Shown here: positions 34,401-45,559 of the stretch, one piece after another | How the letters are laid out: the number at the start of each line of letters is the position of its first letter | Numbering within the stretch: the stretch's first letter is position 1 | Source of the DNA: Ignelater luminosus | Lineage: Eukaryota; Arthropoda; Insecta; Coleoptera; Elateridae | Assembly (NCBI GenBank): GCA_011009095.1 | Contig: VTPC01090678.1 | Span: forward strand, 161,271 to 225,270 | Reading direction: 5' to 3' | DNA length: 64,000 nucleotides | Program-made: the position numbers and the translations under genes | Notes under the pieces: generated by a model | Databases searched by the model: none | Seen by the model: the letters and a program-made list of their open reading frames with translations, nothing else | Told to the model about the DNA's origin: nothing

Positions 34401-37400
34401 TTTTATCGGTTGCTGCTTAGATTAACATTATGTGATTCTTAAAAATTTATTCAACGTGGTTTGAACATTAACATATTTAGATACTTTTGAATTAAGATTT
34501 AACTTGCTCATTATCTGATTTTGCTGATTTCATTAATAGTTATTGTTTTCTTGAAATTGTTAAAATTTTTTCTTGCAGTTGTTGTGTTTTTCTTTGAGGA
34601 AAACTGGCACCCTTATTGATTTTTTGTGTTTTATTGTATGTATAATCTCCTCATCCTCACTCAAGGCCACTCACTGAGTTTAGCCGGCCTAAGATGAGTA
34701 GCGTCTTAGTTAAACTAGAGTCAATATATACGTATGTGCCGCGAGGTTACGTTATATTTATGAATTTTAAAGCTTACAGTTTAAAATCCGAACATTAAAG
34801 ATCTTGTACTTCTCTCACGCCAATGTTAAGAGTTTTCCACTGAAACGAACTCATTGAGTTTAAGAGGGTAGTCCCAAACGTACCCGATCTAACAAAGAAA
34901 ATACAAACAATTTGGGAACAAATACCTTTATTTTTCTACACAATCTCCTTTTAACTTATACACTTTTCCCAGCGATGTTCAATAACTTCGATACCCTGTT
35001 TATAGTGATAAACGTCGAGCTCCTCAAAATAGCCATCAACCGCAGACTCTACCTCTTCATTACTGGCCAATCTTTTACCACCGAACCATTTTTTGAAGTT
35101 TGAGAACAGAAAATAATCCGAGGGGGCTAAATCTGGCGAATAGGGTGCATGAGGAAGCAATTCGACTTTTAACTCATTGACTTTGGCCATCGCGATGCCG
35201 GATGTGTGAACTGGTGCATTGTCTTGGTGAAACAAAACTTTTTTGTGTGCCAAATGAGGCCGTTTGTTCTTGATTTTATCACTCAAACGCTGCAATAAGT
35301 TCGTATAATACTTGCCGTTGATTGTTTTTCCCTTCTGAAAATAATCAATGAAAATTATCCTAGGCGCATCCCAAAAAACTGACGTTATTACCTTACCTGC
35401 AGAGGGAACTGTCTTAGCCTTCTTTAGAACCGGTTGTCCCTTTTCAGTCCATTGTTTTGACTGTTCCTTTGTTTCGGGTGTGAATTGATGAAACATCCAT
35501 GGTTATGAATCGACGCAAAAACTTGGCTTTATTGCTGTGAAACGTCGTTAAATTGATTGAAACATCTTTACGGCGCTGTTTCTGTTCCATCGTGAGTAAT
35601 CGCTGCACCCATATTGCGCACAGCTTTCTCATGTTCAAATTTTAGTCAACATTCGATGTACAGCACTTTTTTAAATGCTTACCATGTCTGCTAGCTTGCG
35701 CACTTTCAGTCGACGGTCATCCAATACCATTTTGTGGATTTTTGCACCATTTGTAACGTAGTCACCTCATTTAGTCAACCACTGCGATGTTCGTCATTTA
35801 AACTCTGCCACTCAATATTTTATTGTTGTAAACGAAGGAGCAGACTCCCCCAGAGTAGAATCTAGCTCCGCTTTGATATTGGTTGGACTGGGGTCTTTCA
35901 AATAAAGGTACTGTGATGACCAATTTTCTCCATGTTTACAAATTCACTGCATGCGTCGCCTAACTTCAAGTTTGAGTATTAGAAGATTCGTACTTTCCAC
36001 CATAGTCCTTTTTTTTTGAAACAACAAGCGCCATCTATACATCCGGTCGGATATTTCTGGGACTACCCTTATATCACTTTCTTCCATCTTTGAATTTGAG
36101 TTAAAGAAGAGGTAATTAATTCTTGTTTCTGTATGAGTTATAATTTTTAACAGAATCATCAAATACTATTTTGACTGTGGTGGTTTACATATACTACGCT
36201 CTTCTGAAACACTACACAGGCTAAGGTAGCTTGTTTTTCTGCTGAAACACAATTGTGTATGTACTACGTACAAAACTATTTAATTTTTCAGTATTGGCTG
36301 TGAGGTAAAACTTGAAATACTGAAATGATTCAAATTGGCTTGGGTTCAAACGGGATTTTAAAACGAATAACACCTGTTGCCTCGTATATCGTAATATTTC
36401 AGAGTGAAGATCGCTGTAATTGTTTTTAAGTATTTCATGCCTATTTCTGGTGAGAATAAGGCGTAAATAAAAATAGTGATAAGAATGGCAATATTCATTC
36501 GATTTCACCACAATGGTACACATAGTGTTAGAAACCTTGTCTACAATACGATTTAGCTTACATATAGTTAGAACCACCAATTAAGAGAACGTGCCATTAT
36601 TTAAATAACTATAGAAAGTCTTTTCCACAAAAATCTTCGGCATTGTTTAAATAACTTTTATGGGAAAGATACTTTTTCCAAAAGTTCTACTTTTAGTAAG
36701 CTTTATCACAGCAGATCTAAACCTCTGTGTATCTGTTAACTTTTTTCTTACGATCAAGTTCACAACTCTATTTCTAAATTTCTCATAGTTATCCATCACA
36801 GTTCTACCATAGGGGACATTGTTCAGAACAAGCCAAACAAACCAGGCGTGATCTGAATTTGATTTCTTGGCAGCTAGTACATCTTCATCTGCTTTTGGTC
36901 AATTACATCACCATATTATCGGTGTCACCTTGACAAGATTATCTACCATTAACATCAAAAGACCCTACAGCTAAGCAAAAAAGCTCGCATTCAGGAACAA
37001 TCTCCTGGTGTTTAGGAAGAATGCTATTTGAGCTGCAAACCCACAAGCGGTAGTGACTCTGTCATACTACAAAAATTTCTAAACTCTCCAATAGTGTCTA
37101 AAAGGATTTTTTGTGGAGACATTGTGAGTGCAGTGTAAGCTTTGTTACTAAAATGTACAAACGAAAATAGAGAATTGGACATATTGGAAACAACCAAACC
37201 TTTTTGCTCGGCAAACATATTCAAGGAGGAAAGAATTACTTTGCAGATTTCTAAATCAAATTCCAACATCTCCATCCGACTGGTAATAGCAACACCGATG
37301 TCGTCTTTGACAGATCGGCGTATGTACAGAAAGTTAGTTTACTTCTGTAATATGGAGCACACAATTCTCTCATCTTCGTAATCAACATAATCATGAGACT

Positions 37401-40400
37401 ATTTCATTCATCAAATCTTCACGTGCATAATAGAAGCTAGCAAGATTCTACAGTCTTCTAAAGATACATAAATTTGATATTCCTCAATTATACCGGCTCA
37501 GCTGCTGGTGAAGTGTGAAAGTAAAGTGAGAGAACCCATATGACAAATGCTTGGATGAGGAACGATAGGCAGATTATACAGGATGCTCCAACAATTTCTC
37601 GCCGGAAGATAATGTCTATTTGTAAAAATATCAGAAGATATTCCTAAAAGCACAGACCTTTTAACTTTGATAAAGTTAAAAATCTTTTCAATTAAATATA
37701 TAGTGTTCCATATAAGCGTAACATACCGAGCGGTAATTTGCAGTGAGTTTTTATCTTTTCGTCTTGTCACTTTATAAAGGGTTTTCCAATAAGAGGTGTT
37801 ATTTTGAATAGCCCGCTATTTCGGTAGATGTCACTTTTGAAGCTATCATTTTTTGACATTTGACAAGTAGAAACTACGCCATTAATAAATATGGAACGAT
37901 ACACGCTTCAACAACGCATTGAAATTATTAAAATTCACTATAAAAATGGTGAAAATTTGGCAGAGACGGTTCGTAAAACTCGAACATTTTTGGGTCACCG
38001 TGAAGCACCTTGTCGGACCGCAATACAGAAATTGGTGAAAAAATTCGAGCTCTTGGGACAAGTCAGTGATGTGAAGAATAAAACCCGTACACGTCGTTCA
38101 AGAACAGCCGAGAATATTGCTGTTGTAGCCGAAAGTGTTAAAGAAAACCCAGGTTTGTCCATTCCTCGTCGTTCTTTGGAATTAGCCATTCCACAAACGT
38201 CATTACACCGTATTTTGCATAAAGATTTGGGTCTTAAGGCTTATAAAGTCCAGTTAACACAAGAACTCAAGCCGGCCGATCATCAACAACGTCGTGTCTT
38301 TGCTGATTGGGTCGTTGAAATGCATGAAAATGATCCAGAATTCCATCGAAAAATCATCTTGAGTGATGAGGCCCATTTCCACCTCGGTGGCTTCGTCAAC
38401 AAGCAAAATTGTCGGATCTGGGGCTCAGAAAATCCAAGAGTTATTGTTGAAAAGTCTCTCTATCCTCAACGTGTGACTGTTTGGTGCGGTTTATGGTCCT
38501 GCGGAGTCATTGGACCTTACTTTTTCGAAAATGAGGCTGGAGCAACAGTTACGGTGACTGGATTGCGCTATCGAGAGATGATTAACGATTTTTTATGGCC
38601 GGAATTGGATGGTATTGATCTGGACAACGTTTACTTTCAACAAGACGGCGCTACGTGCCACACAAGCAACGAAACCATTGATCTTTTACGGAAAAAGTTT
38701 CCGGACCGTGTTATCTCTCGAAGAGGTGATCACAATTGGCCACCGAGATCTTGTGATTTAACACCTTGCGACTTCTTTCTTTGGGGCCACGTGAAAGAGA
38801 AGGTCTACGCCAACAGCCCAGCGTCGATTCAAGACCTCAAAGATGGAATTCGTGAGGCTATCGAGGACATAGGGCAGCCACTTTGCGATTTGGTTATGGA
38901 AAATTTCATGAAAAGGATATTGTCCTGTAAGCGTGGTCGTGGTGGTCATTTGCCTGATGTTATTTTCCACTATTAACGGCATACCTTCCTCTTTATAATG
39001 AAATAAACATCCGATCATTTATATTAAAAAATGGCACTTTTCTTTGAATATCAAAATAACACCTCTTATTGGAAAACCCTTTATTTTTGATATTTCCTTA
39101 CTCCTGGCTCATTGCTGATTGCGACTATATAGCACGATCAAGAGCTGAATTTAACTGTTTTCACGTTATTCAAGTGTTTTTTTGTAATGTTTTTGTAAAT
39201 TTTCTGACTTGCCTCCCGTTTTACTTTTCACTCCGAAGTTGGCGGTTCTTCTCTTTACTTAGGTATTCTATCAGTCAAATACCTATTACATAATAGTAAA
39301 GTTTATCCAAATCAAATTTGTTATGCTTGGTAGTTCCTGGGCTATCGTATACTTTATTTACATCTTAAGAAGTTATACTGGAAAGAAGAAATTTCCTCAG
39401 ACGTCCTGGATTTTCCTGATTTTGTCTTCAAATCAGTATCCAACCCATCCATGAGCTGGAAAATTTTTCAATTGTTTTCAGTATGACTTTCTTATTCTCT
39501 AAGTTCCTGTTTCTAATTCCAAGACCGTTATTCAACAACTTTGTAGTTAAGATGGAAAATTCTTCTAATCTTAGAAGAGAAGTCATTAGTGGTGGAATAC
39601 ATCCTCTGGATGAAAGTATTAGAACACAAACCCAAAGTCTGATTGGTTGTCTGGCTGCATAAGCAACACACGTTGCCTCAATTCATGGATTATCTATACA
39701 ACCAACGTCCAGATATCATGCTTACCAGTTTTGTGATGAACCTGTCATTAACCCACCGGAATTTTAATCTGCTTTATAGTTTTGTATAGCTAAAGCTATT
39801 TTACGCCAAACAGTACAAAAAATGTAAATGGTTATCATTTGGCGCAGATTAAGTTATTGGTATTCAGTACCACGATAAACACAGTACAGAAATAATGTTC
39901 AGTGCCGAGAAAAAGTGAAAGACGGACAAGCCTAGTGTAAACTAATAGTTATTGCCCCTATGGCATTTTTGAATAAAGCTTCTATGTAGAAGTAGCAAAT
40001 AAGTGAAACTTTTATTCTCAATGGAAAAACTAAATATTTATACATACCCCTTTACATTTATCCAAACACACGTTAACTGTTCCCTTAAATTGTACATAAT
40101 TCGATTCTGGAAATTTGAACGCTCTGAATTTAGCAGTCAAGAAATCCCCATCAGTAGTATTGAAGTTTCCAAACAAAAATGGATCCACCGAACAGCTAGA
40201 AATTCCAAGAAAATTTTAGTTTAATAAATAATAATACATTTCTACTCATCTAATCTCCACTTACCCATTATAAATTATAGTTTCTTCTTGCGTTTTAGTA
40301 TCAGTTACTTGCATATGCGTCACTAAAAGTCCATAAACTACTGAAGAATTTTTATCTAAGAAAATTTCCATTTGCAACCGGGTTCCAGGTGGAACGTTTA

Positions 40401-41025
40401 ATTCTCCGGTTACTAATTTACCATCCTGTCGTACACCAACACCTAATATTGGTGTCGGCGCTTTCTCTTCTACCGCTTGAATTGTATCGTATTCCCTAAA
40501 AAAGAAATTAAAATAAATCTCGCTAATTTAACAATCGTTAGAACCAAATCACTTACTCTTCCTGAAATCCGGCTGGAAGTACGTTTCTTTTAACGACCGT
40601 GTGATTCGTTATAGGTGAAATAGAACATTTAACGCGTATAACTTCCTCGATTTGTTGCGGCTGCGAAAATCCTTCGACCTCCTTTGTGGTTTCCATTATT
40701 ATGGTTTGGTAATAAACTTGTTTCCCCTAAGAAAAACAACATTAACAGATAAAACGGAATAAATGGGTTTCTGGGTAAATTCATTGAAAGTGCTGTCCTA
40801 CAATTTCTCTTACCGTTCTCTGATTAAGCACTCTAGTAATGGCGCATTGATAGACATCGGTTAAATTAAGTTGAAAGATAGACCAGGACCCTGAGGGATC
40901 TGTGTGTGGTTTACAAGCGGGATCAGGATAATCCTTAAGCCCTTGCAGATATACATTTTTTGTAGATGATGTTATAGGAACTTCTACCCGCATTGAATCT
41001 GGTGTACATTTCACTTTCGGTTCCA
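31081..41025 (-). CDS. Zona pellucida (ZP) domain protein, apical extracellular matrix type (5' end missing)
   Basis: Five minus-strand exons join in phase: 41025-40814, 40726-40557, 40495-40265, 40195-40048 and 31455-31081, about 378 codons with the stop. All junctions use GT/AG. The product has a complete ZP domain with eight cysteines in the right order: four in ZP-N (KVKC, PDPAC, VYQC, RVKC) and four in ZP-C (NGCSVD, VNVC, DKC, VEC). ZP-C is followed by the basic cleavage site GRKRR, a hydrophilic stretch, and a C-terminal hydrophobic segment (MLLTVCFGLILRLFL). Such proteins are secreted or membrane-anchored, polymerise after furin-type cleavage, and shape cuticle or apical matrix in insects (family knowledge). 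The first exon present starts inside a codon, so a signal-peptide exon must lie further right; I did not find it. The last intron is 8.6 kb and holds transposons. The subfamily is not assigned. Confidence 0.88.
31560..32040 (-). pseudogene. Possible pogo/Tigger-type transposase fragment
   Basis: Minus-strand open pieces include HFLLFLDNHLRRTAIHLVVSK, loosely like the second catalytic block of DDE_1 transposases (LLDNH...). Upstream is a compatible stretch (GSLFCALGKIPIVN). Similarity is weak and frame shifts would be needed. Chance is a real alternative. Confidence 0.22.
32091..32133. repeat. (GTA)n microsatellite
   Basis: About 13 GTA-type triplets with one GTAATA interruption. Confidence 0.85.
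34865..36069 (-). mobile_element. mariner element, about 1.2 kb, dead
   Basis: AGGGTAGTCCC at 34865 matches inverted GGGACTACCCT at the right end (36069), and similarity continues weakly for about 28 bp. TA follows the right end; the left TA is lost. The transposase remnant lies on the minus strand, the same strand as the host ZP gene. Confidence 0.8.
34951..35840 (-). pseudogene. mariner transposase pseudogene (DD34D)
   Basis: The C-terminal catalytic half is open from 35496 to 34951. It contains FTPETKEQSKQW, SAGKVITSVFWD, the second block HQDNAPVHTS and the third block SPDLAPSDYFLF with DD34D spacing, ending RWEKCIS. An overlapping frame (35638-35444) holds RKLCAIWVQRLLT and the first Asp (FITMD). 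About 11 bp are missing right after that Asp, removing the rest of the expected DETW motif and shifting the frame. The N-terminal helix-turn-helix region (about 35640-35840) is heavily decayed. It is related to the copy at 13019-14069 in sequence. Confidence 0.85.
36640..37390 (-). pseudogene. Unidentified degraded coding stretch
   Basis: On the minus strand an open piece (37275-37024) begins MEMLEFDLEICKVILSSLNM. Further coding-like pieces follow in other frames: VPECELFCLAVGSFDVNG, then SDHAWFVWLVLNNVPYGRTV and RNRVVNLIVRKKLTDTQRFR down to about 36650. The residues look protein-like rather than random, but frameshifts break them. I recognise no family. It could be a captured gene, a transposon ORF or an old viral insertion; the sequence alone does not decide. 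Confidence 0.3.
37777..37807. repeat. Left 31-bp terminal inverted repeat of the DD41D mariner
   Basis: Exact reverse complement of 39051-39081; preceded by target TA. Confidence 0.95.
37891..38976 (+). CDS. mariner-like transposase, DD41D type, full length
   Basis: This is a 361-codon open frame starting with MERYTLQQRIEIIKIHYKNG, a helix-turn-helix N-terminus. Residues about 1-110 form two DNA-binding subdomains ending near LHRILHKDLGLK. The catalytic core has IILSDEAHFHLGG (first Asp, about residue 155), FQQDGATCHTS (second Asp, about 253) and CDLTPCDFFLWGH (third). Counting from the second Asp to the Asp of PCDFF gives 41 residues between, hence DD41D, as in the rosa group of mariners (family knowledge). 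The linker WVVEMHEND and the C-terminal RGGHLPDVIFHY are also family-like. No stop, frameshift or lost catalytic residue is seen. It probably cuts and pastes its own element at TA sites. Confidence 0.95.
   Translation: MERYTLQQRIEIIKIHYKNGENLAETVRKTRTFLGHREAPCRTAIQKLVKKFELLGQVSDVKNKTRTRRSRTAENIAVVAESVKENPGLSIPRRSLELAIPQTSLHRILHKDLGLKAYKVQLTQELKPADHQQRRVFADWVVEMHENDPEFHRKIILSDEAHFHLGGFVNKQNCRIWGSENPRVIVEKSLYPQRVTVWCGLWSCGVIGPYFFENEAGATVTVTGLRYREMINDFLWPELDGIDLDNVYFQQDGATCHTSNETIDLLRKKFPDRVISRRGDHNWPPRSCDLTPCDFFLWGHVKEKVYANSPASIQDLKDGIREAIEDIGQPLCDLVMENFMKRILSCKRGRGGHLPDVIFHY
39051..39081. repeat. Right 31-bp terminal inverted repeat of the DD41D mariner
   Basis: Exact reverse complement of 37777-37807; followed by target TA. 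Confidence 0.95.
40048..40195 (-). CDS. ZP gene, exon with ZP-C cysteines 5-7
   Basis: Acceptor TTTCTAG, donor GGG/GTATGT. The first base completes a Gly codon. It encodes CSVDPFLFGNF, then FRAFKFPESNYVQF and VNVCLDKCKG. The FKFP...VQF pattern is typical of ZP-C in insect cuticle-type ZP proteins. Confidence 0.9.
40265..40495 (-). CDS. ZP gene, exon linking ZP-N and ZP-C
   Basis: Acceptor TTTTTAG, donor GG/GTAAGT. It encodes EYDTIQAVEEKAPTPIL, GVGVRQDGKLVTGELN and LQMEIFLDKNSSVVYGLLVT, an early ZP-C beta-strand region. Phase 2 at the 3' end fits the next exon. Confidence 0.9.
40557..40726 (-). CDS. ZP gene, exon with ZP-N cysteine 4
   Basis: Acceptor TTCTTAG, donor GA/GTAAGT. It encodes GKQVYYQTIIMETT and EEVIRVKCSISPITNH. 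The YYQTIIME followed by VKC pattern closes the ZP-N subdomain. Confidence 0.9.
40814..41025 (-). CDS. ZP gene, exon with ZP-N cysteines 1-3
   Basis: Acceptor ATTTCAG, donor ACG/GTAAGA. It encodes EPKVKCTPDSMRVEVPI, VYLQGLKDYPDPACKP and NLTDVYQCAITRVLNQRT. Two bases at its start complete a codon from an unseen upstream exon, so the protein start is not in this exon. Confidence 0.88.
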
Positions 41026-41029
41026 CTGA

Positions 41030-42775
41030 AATTAAGGAAAATTCTTTATTAGAAAATAAGTTTTCGATACTATAAGACTTAATATTAATTGATAGTTTTA
41101 AAACCAGCTTTTGCTTGATACCTTGAGAATTTTTTGTTTTGTTATTTCAATAGTAGTGGATATCTGTTTCTTTTGCTTGTTTAAATTGGGTGTTTAAAAT
41201 TTTTTTTTATCTCTTCTTATAAATCATATTTTCGACAAGTTTTTGAATCTGTTTCTTATTTTATTTTTAAATATTGAAAATTCAATAACTGACGTCAAAG
41301 TGAAAAGGTTTTCTGAATTTTACTAACGGATGGAAACATCGTCACTTTGAGAGGTATGGTATTTAAGCATACAGAGAAAATTAGAAAAGCTGCTCTAAAA
41401 GTAAATCTTGTAATACAAGGGACGCCAGGTGCAGTAGCATCCTTTTTGTGGAGCAATCTAAGCCGTAAGGGAAACAACCTAGTTATTTAATAAAAATCCT
41501 TGTAATCGATACCTACAACTGAGGTATACGTTTATAGTTTCAAAGAAATTAAATTCAAACACAATGAATAGTTGTTAGTAATGTTCAAGTCTGCAAATCA
41601 AATGTGTAAATGACTTTCTACTCTACTAAAGAAGAAAATAATTGTTGCTACCTTTCAATAGATCTCTCACAGACCTTCGATCGGATTCGACAGATAACTA
41701 TTATAATCACTGACCAAAACTAAACTATTATAACTTATTGAAAGAGTTCTACAATCTGCAACCTGCAGCAGGTTCATCTAATAAGACAAACGAAATTTCG
41801 ACTTACCGCTATTAATTTATCTCTAATTAGATCTAACTTCATAAAGTGTTCAGTCATGCCACCTAAACAGTAAATGTCTTACTGAATTATTTTAATTTTA
41901 CTAGAAAATATATGCTACAATGTTGCTGGTGCAGTAGCAGCACGATCTATCTGTATACGAATGCGCTTGCCCAATGACAATCATGTCCTTAGATAACAGT
42001 GAGCTAAATTACAAGCAGAACCTAAGAAGATTGGTAGTAGTATTAAAGAAAGATTGAAAGATATACTTGTTTGAAATGAAAAACACCCAAGACACAATTC
42101 TTTAATTGTAAAAGTCAGATTTGTAAATTCAAGGTATGTTTTCTTAAAAATACAGAACAGTGACTTTGTTTAATATCTGATATTCTGTGTAATACAAGAA
42201 GTACAACTTGGATTATTTTGTTTTACTATTAGCACTTAAAGGATTAAACTTCTTGTTGAAACTATGTCATTGTTTCAGACATCTGTATAATATTTCGATA
42301 CAAAAAGTGCTGTACTGTTGCTCTGCAGAAAATTTTGCCCACCGACAGAAACAAGCTCCGGCAATTTGTAATGACACAGTGTTGCTCTCTTGAAGACGTT
42401 AACTCTTCTGAATTCTCAGACAATAAGAACTGATTGCATTAACGACTTAATTACCATCAAAATTGATTGAGGGTTAAAACAGCATACTTTACTAGTAATC
42501 TTTCGATCACCAATCAGTTTTGAAGACAATCAAATTGTTATTGCAATCCACGCTAAATCCTTTAAATTCTGACTATACTGAAAGTAATTCTTTGTTCTAG
42601 CATTAACGACCAGGATAAGCTCATCACTTTTAGAAAATAGTATTTTGCCATTCATACCATGCGTCAAAACATTTTTAATCAAATAAAGAAAAATTGTAGT
42701 TCCCAAGGGAACACCAGAAGGAAGAAAATTCTTATTTCGGGCTGTCTCTTCAACAAGCACAGATGGCGACAACTC
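41030..42775. other. No gene seen; expected to hold or precede the ZP signal-peptide exon
   Basis: I looked for a minus-strand ATG, hydrophobic leader and phase-1 donor and found no convincing candidate. Otherwise AT-rich without recognised features. Confidence 0.35.
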
Positions 42776-42779
42776 AATA

Positions 42780-44225
42780 ACTGTCATCTTCACAGACATC
42801 CAGTTATCGGTTTTGCCCATTTTGTTTTAAATATTTCATCTCGCACTTTCCAAGTTTATAATCTGCATATGGTTTATTAATAACGTTTACGACAAAATGC
42901 CGTGAAAGCTTTCCTCTCTCCACTTTATCAACGGAACCTTGGTACTGTCTTATTTTCGTAAATTTCATAGTGCAAATCCATGTCATCATCTGAGTCGTTA
43001 ACGCTTCCTATTATATGTACATCAGAAAAATTACTGTCACTGCTGCTACAGCCAGTGTTTTTAATTTTTGTGATTTTTTTTTACTTGGTTTAATTCTTTG
43101 TTTTTCCGGCGTTCTATTTCTTTCTTAACCGGTGTGTCAGTTAAGCTGAAAGAGTTTTTTTTCTTTTGGTATTGAATCCCGTTTTTCCGCTCCGATATTG
43201 AAAAATGAGCAAACTATTATCGGTGTTACTTCAGTATTGGGAACAGGAGTAGATGCTTTAGAATCTCTATTAAAATATTCATTATCTTTTGATAGGGTGA
43301 TAGTACTGTCTAATGTGTTATCTCTCTACAAAGGTTGATGGTAAAGTAAATTATCAGAGTTTAATTCCATCATTTCAAATTGGCAATCGACTGTTTGTTA
43401 CATATGAAGAAGTGAAGTCTGAGTCATCAAAAATTTTTTCATTTAGAGGAACGATTTTGGAGATTTTAAAACAGCTTACAATATTTCTTAAAGTAAGAGC
43501 TAGCTTATAAGCTTTAGCATCGGTTTCACAAGCATTGTAATTGGTTACAGGCATACCCGTATATCAAGAAGTGCGCATTCATTTATTCAGGGCCTTATGA
43601 TAATAGCTTTTAAAAGGCTCAAATACTGAACAGTCCAAGAGTTTGAGATTGTGACTTGTATGCAAAAGTATTGTTTCCTGAGCATTCTTGATTGTCTCAA
43701 TGGAGATATGGTATTCATGGTTGTCATATATTAATACACGAGGTTCCTCAACGTCAGTTTTGCATGGCTAAAAAGCTGTTTGATGAATTCAGTAAAAATT
43801 TTCCATTTGACCTATCACTTGGGTGACTAAACGTTAGCATATAGAAATATAAACATAGGTCCTATAGTATTTCTTTTGTTTCTTACATTTGACTCATGCT
43901 CTCCAGAAGTCGTGGTTTCAATCTATTTATCCCCTTTAGGGGCAAGTATTTCCTGAAGAACGTAAACAATTGAACAATTACTTTCACCGGAATTCCATAC
44001 TTGATTGTGTTAGAAGTTTCCTTTGCTCAGAATCTCTTTATAACGGGAAAATGATTTGGGTGCTGTTGCTTTGTTAAAAGTCATTGAGAGTTAAACCGGT
44101 AGCTTTGGGTTTTCGTGTAGAAAGCTTAGCACGACGTATGCAAAACATGCGAAACCAACTGACTCCGGCACTTTTATTTTTTTCGCAGCAGACACGTTTT
44201 TCCCGTTGGCTTGGGCAAAGTTAGT
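42780..44225 (-). pseudogene. pogo/Tigger-type (DDE_1, jerky-like) transposase pseudogene
   Basis: Minus-strand pieces in several frames follow the jerky/Tigger order. From 44225: FAQANGKNVSAAKK, WFRMFCIRRAKLSTRKPKAT, then VWNSGESNCS near 43990. In the last piece the usual catalytic Asp of NVDE reads Gly. Next come EILAPKGDK and TTTSGEHESNV. The second catalytic block is VLIYDNHEYHIS near 43730, then LLDCSVFEPFKSYY carries the third Asp, and MPVTNYNACETDAKAYKLA follows. A basic stretch (RRKNKELNQVKK) and an acidic tail (VNDSDDDMDLHYE) continue to about 42780. Multiple stops and shifts make it a clear relic. The left boundary is uncertain. Confidence 0.65.
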
Positions 44226-44264
44226 TTTCTAGCCTGGTAGATTATAGCCAAACCATAGTGGAAA

Positions 44265-45130
44265 TTAGCACTTACTTAAAAACTTATTCGTTGTCTTGTG
44301 CAGCATATCGCCATTTACTACATCCCATTTGCAATTTATTCTTATCGTTTGCATCTTCTTCGTTGAGTTTTCCATTGTTATTTGCACCTGTCTATTCCAT
44401 TGTAATCTCTTACGTCCCCTCTTATTTCTTCTGTTTGGTTTCCATTTCCAAGCTCTCGACGGTATTCGTGCCTCATTTATTGTTCGCATATGTCCATACC
44501 AAAGCAGTTTTCGTCTTTCTCTTTTTTTATTATCATTAGTTTTCTTATGTTTCTTTTAAAATTTTTTCTCTTGGTATTAGTCTGCAACTGCTTCTCCAAT
44601 TTCCATTGAAATTATTTTATTTTCCATTTTTGTATTTACCACCCATCTCTCTAAACCGTACAGTGAAGAACTTTACAGTATTGTTTTAAAAATTTGGTAT
44701 TTAGGTTTGTTTGTAATGTCGTCGTTCCATATGACTGAGTGAAACTCTCGCGTTATTGTTTTTTCTTTTTTCATTTTATTTATTAAGTTTGTTTTGTCTG
44801 ATCCTGTGTTTGTTAAAGTAACCCTCAAGTATTTTGTACTCGTTAGTTAGTTTTATGGAAATGTCAATTTCTAGATCTTTTGCGGCGTTTCCAATAACCA
44901 TCTATGGAGATTAGCAGCTTGCTTTAAATAATCAAGTAATTTTTGCTCCTCCCCAAGTAGATATATTCGATGGATGCCACTCTTGGGATCATAAGAAAAG
45001 TCAGTCAAAGCATTAGACGTAATTATTTTTCATAGTGTCCTATTGCAGATTTTGCCACTTTTACTATCTACTCTCTGGAACACTTTGTTTTCTAGGATGT
45101 CTTGAATTTCCACTTCCATTTTCTGGAATT
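44265..45130 (-). pseudogene. LINE reverse transcriptase, C-terminal fragment
   Basis: On the minus strand STKYLRVTLTNTGSDKTN leads to EFHSVIWNDDITNKPKYQIF and then LYGLERWVV, with a stop just before. The frame later continues with LLWYGHMRTINEARIPSR and WKPNRRNKRGRKRLQWNRQV, ending near 44265. This GH-R-x-P...GRKR-x-x-W pattern marks the region after the thumb in many non-LTR reverse transcriptases. The catalytic palm is not present, so this is a 5'-truncated copy, as LINE insertions often are. Frames are broken in several places. Confidence 0.6.
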
Positions 45131-45559
45131 GATCTTTTTTTCTGTTTTACTCTCCTTTAATTCTCTTACTGTTTGAGAAGACACTTTGTTTGAAAATTAT
45201 AATTTTCAATAAACAGTAACGAAACGCAATTGTTTACTTAAATCTTCACATTATCATTAGCATTGTGTTGCATTCTTGCTCACTTCTTTCTGCTATAGTC
45301 AATACATCTGCCTCACGCTTAATTGAATCACTTATTATGTTCTAAATAAACATTCATGTCTTTGTCTTTAGTCTTTGTTTTAAATGGATTTGAAAGTATC
45401 TAGTTATAGAAACTCTACTTTTCATGACCTGTTATGATAACTTGGTGGGATGCTTGACTGTGGGGCTAGATATCTGCCCGCGGTTTGTTAATTGTCTGAG
45501 TGGAGCTTGGTGAGGTTAAAGTACCAAGGTTTGTTGAAGTAATAGTCACGTTTTTGTGT

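Larger units (their letters stand above)
37777..39081 (+). mobile_element. Intact DD41D mariner-like element, 1,305 bp
   Basis: The 31-bp terminal inverted repeats (37777-37807 and 39051-39081) are identical, begin AAGGGTTTTCC, and are flanked by TA (37775-37776, 39082-39083). A single uninterrupted transposase frame fills the element. Identical ends plus an open gene indicate a recent insertion that could still be active. It lies in the ZP gene's large intron, antisense to that gene. Confidence 0.95.
31456..40047 (-). other. ZP gene intron, 8.6 kb, transposon-laden
   Basis: Donor GG/GTATGT at 40047 and acceptor at 31456. It contains a GTA microsatellite, a possible very decayed pogo-like fragment (about 31560-32040, minus strand), a dead mariner (34865-36069), an unidentified degraded coding stretch (about 36640-37390) and an intact mariner in opposite orientation (37777-39081). 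The intervals 32140-34860 and 39085-40045 show no recognisable gene. Confidence 0.8.
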
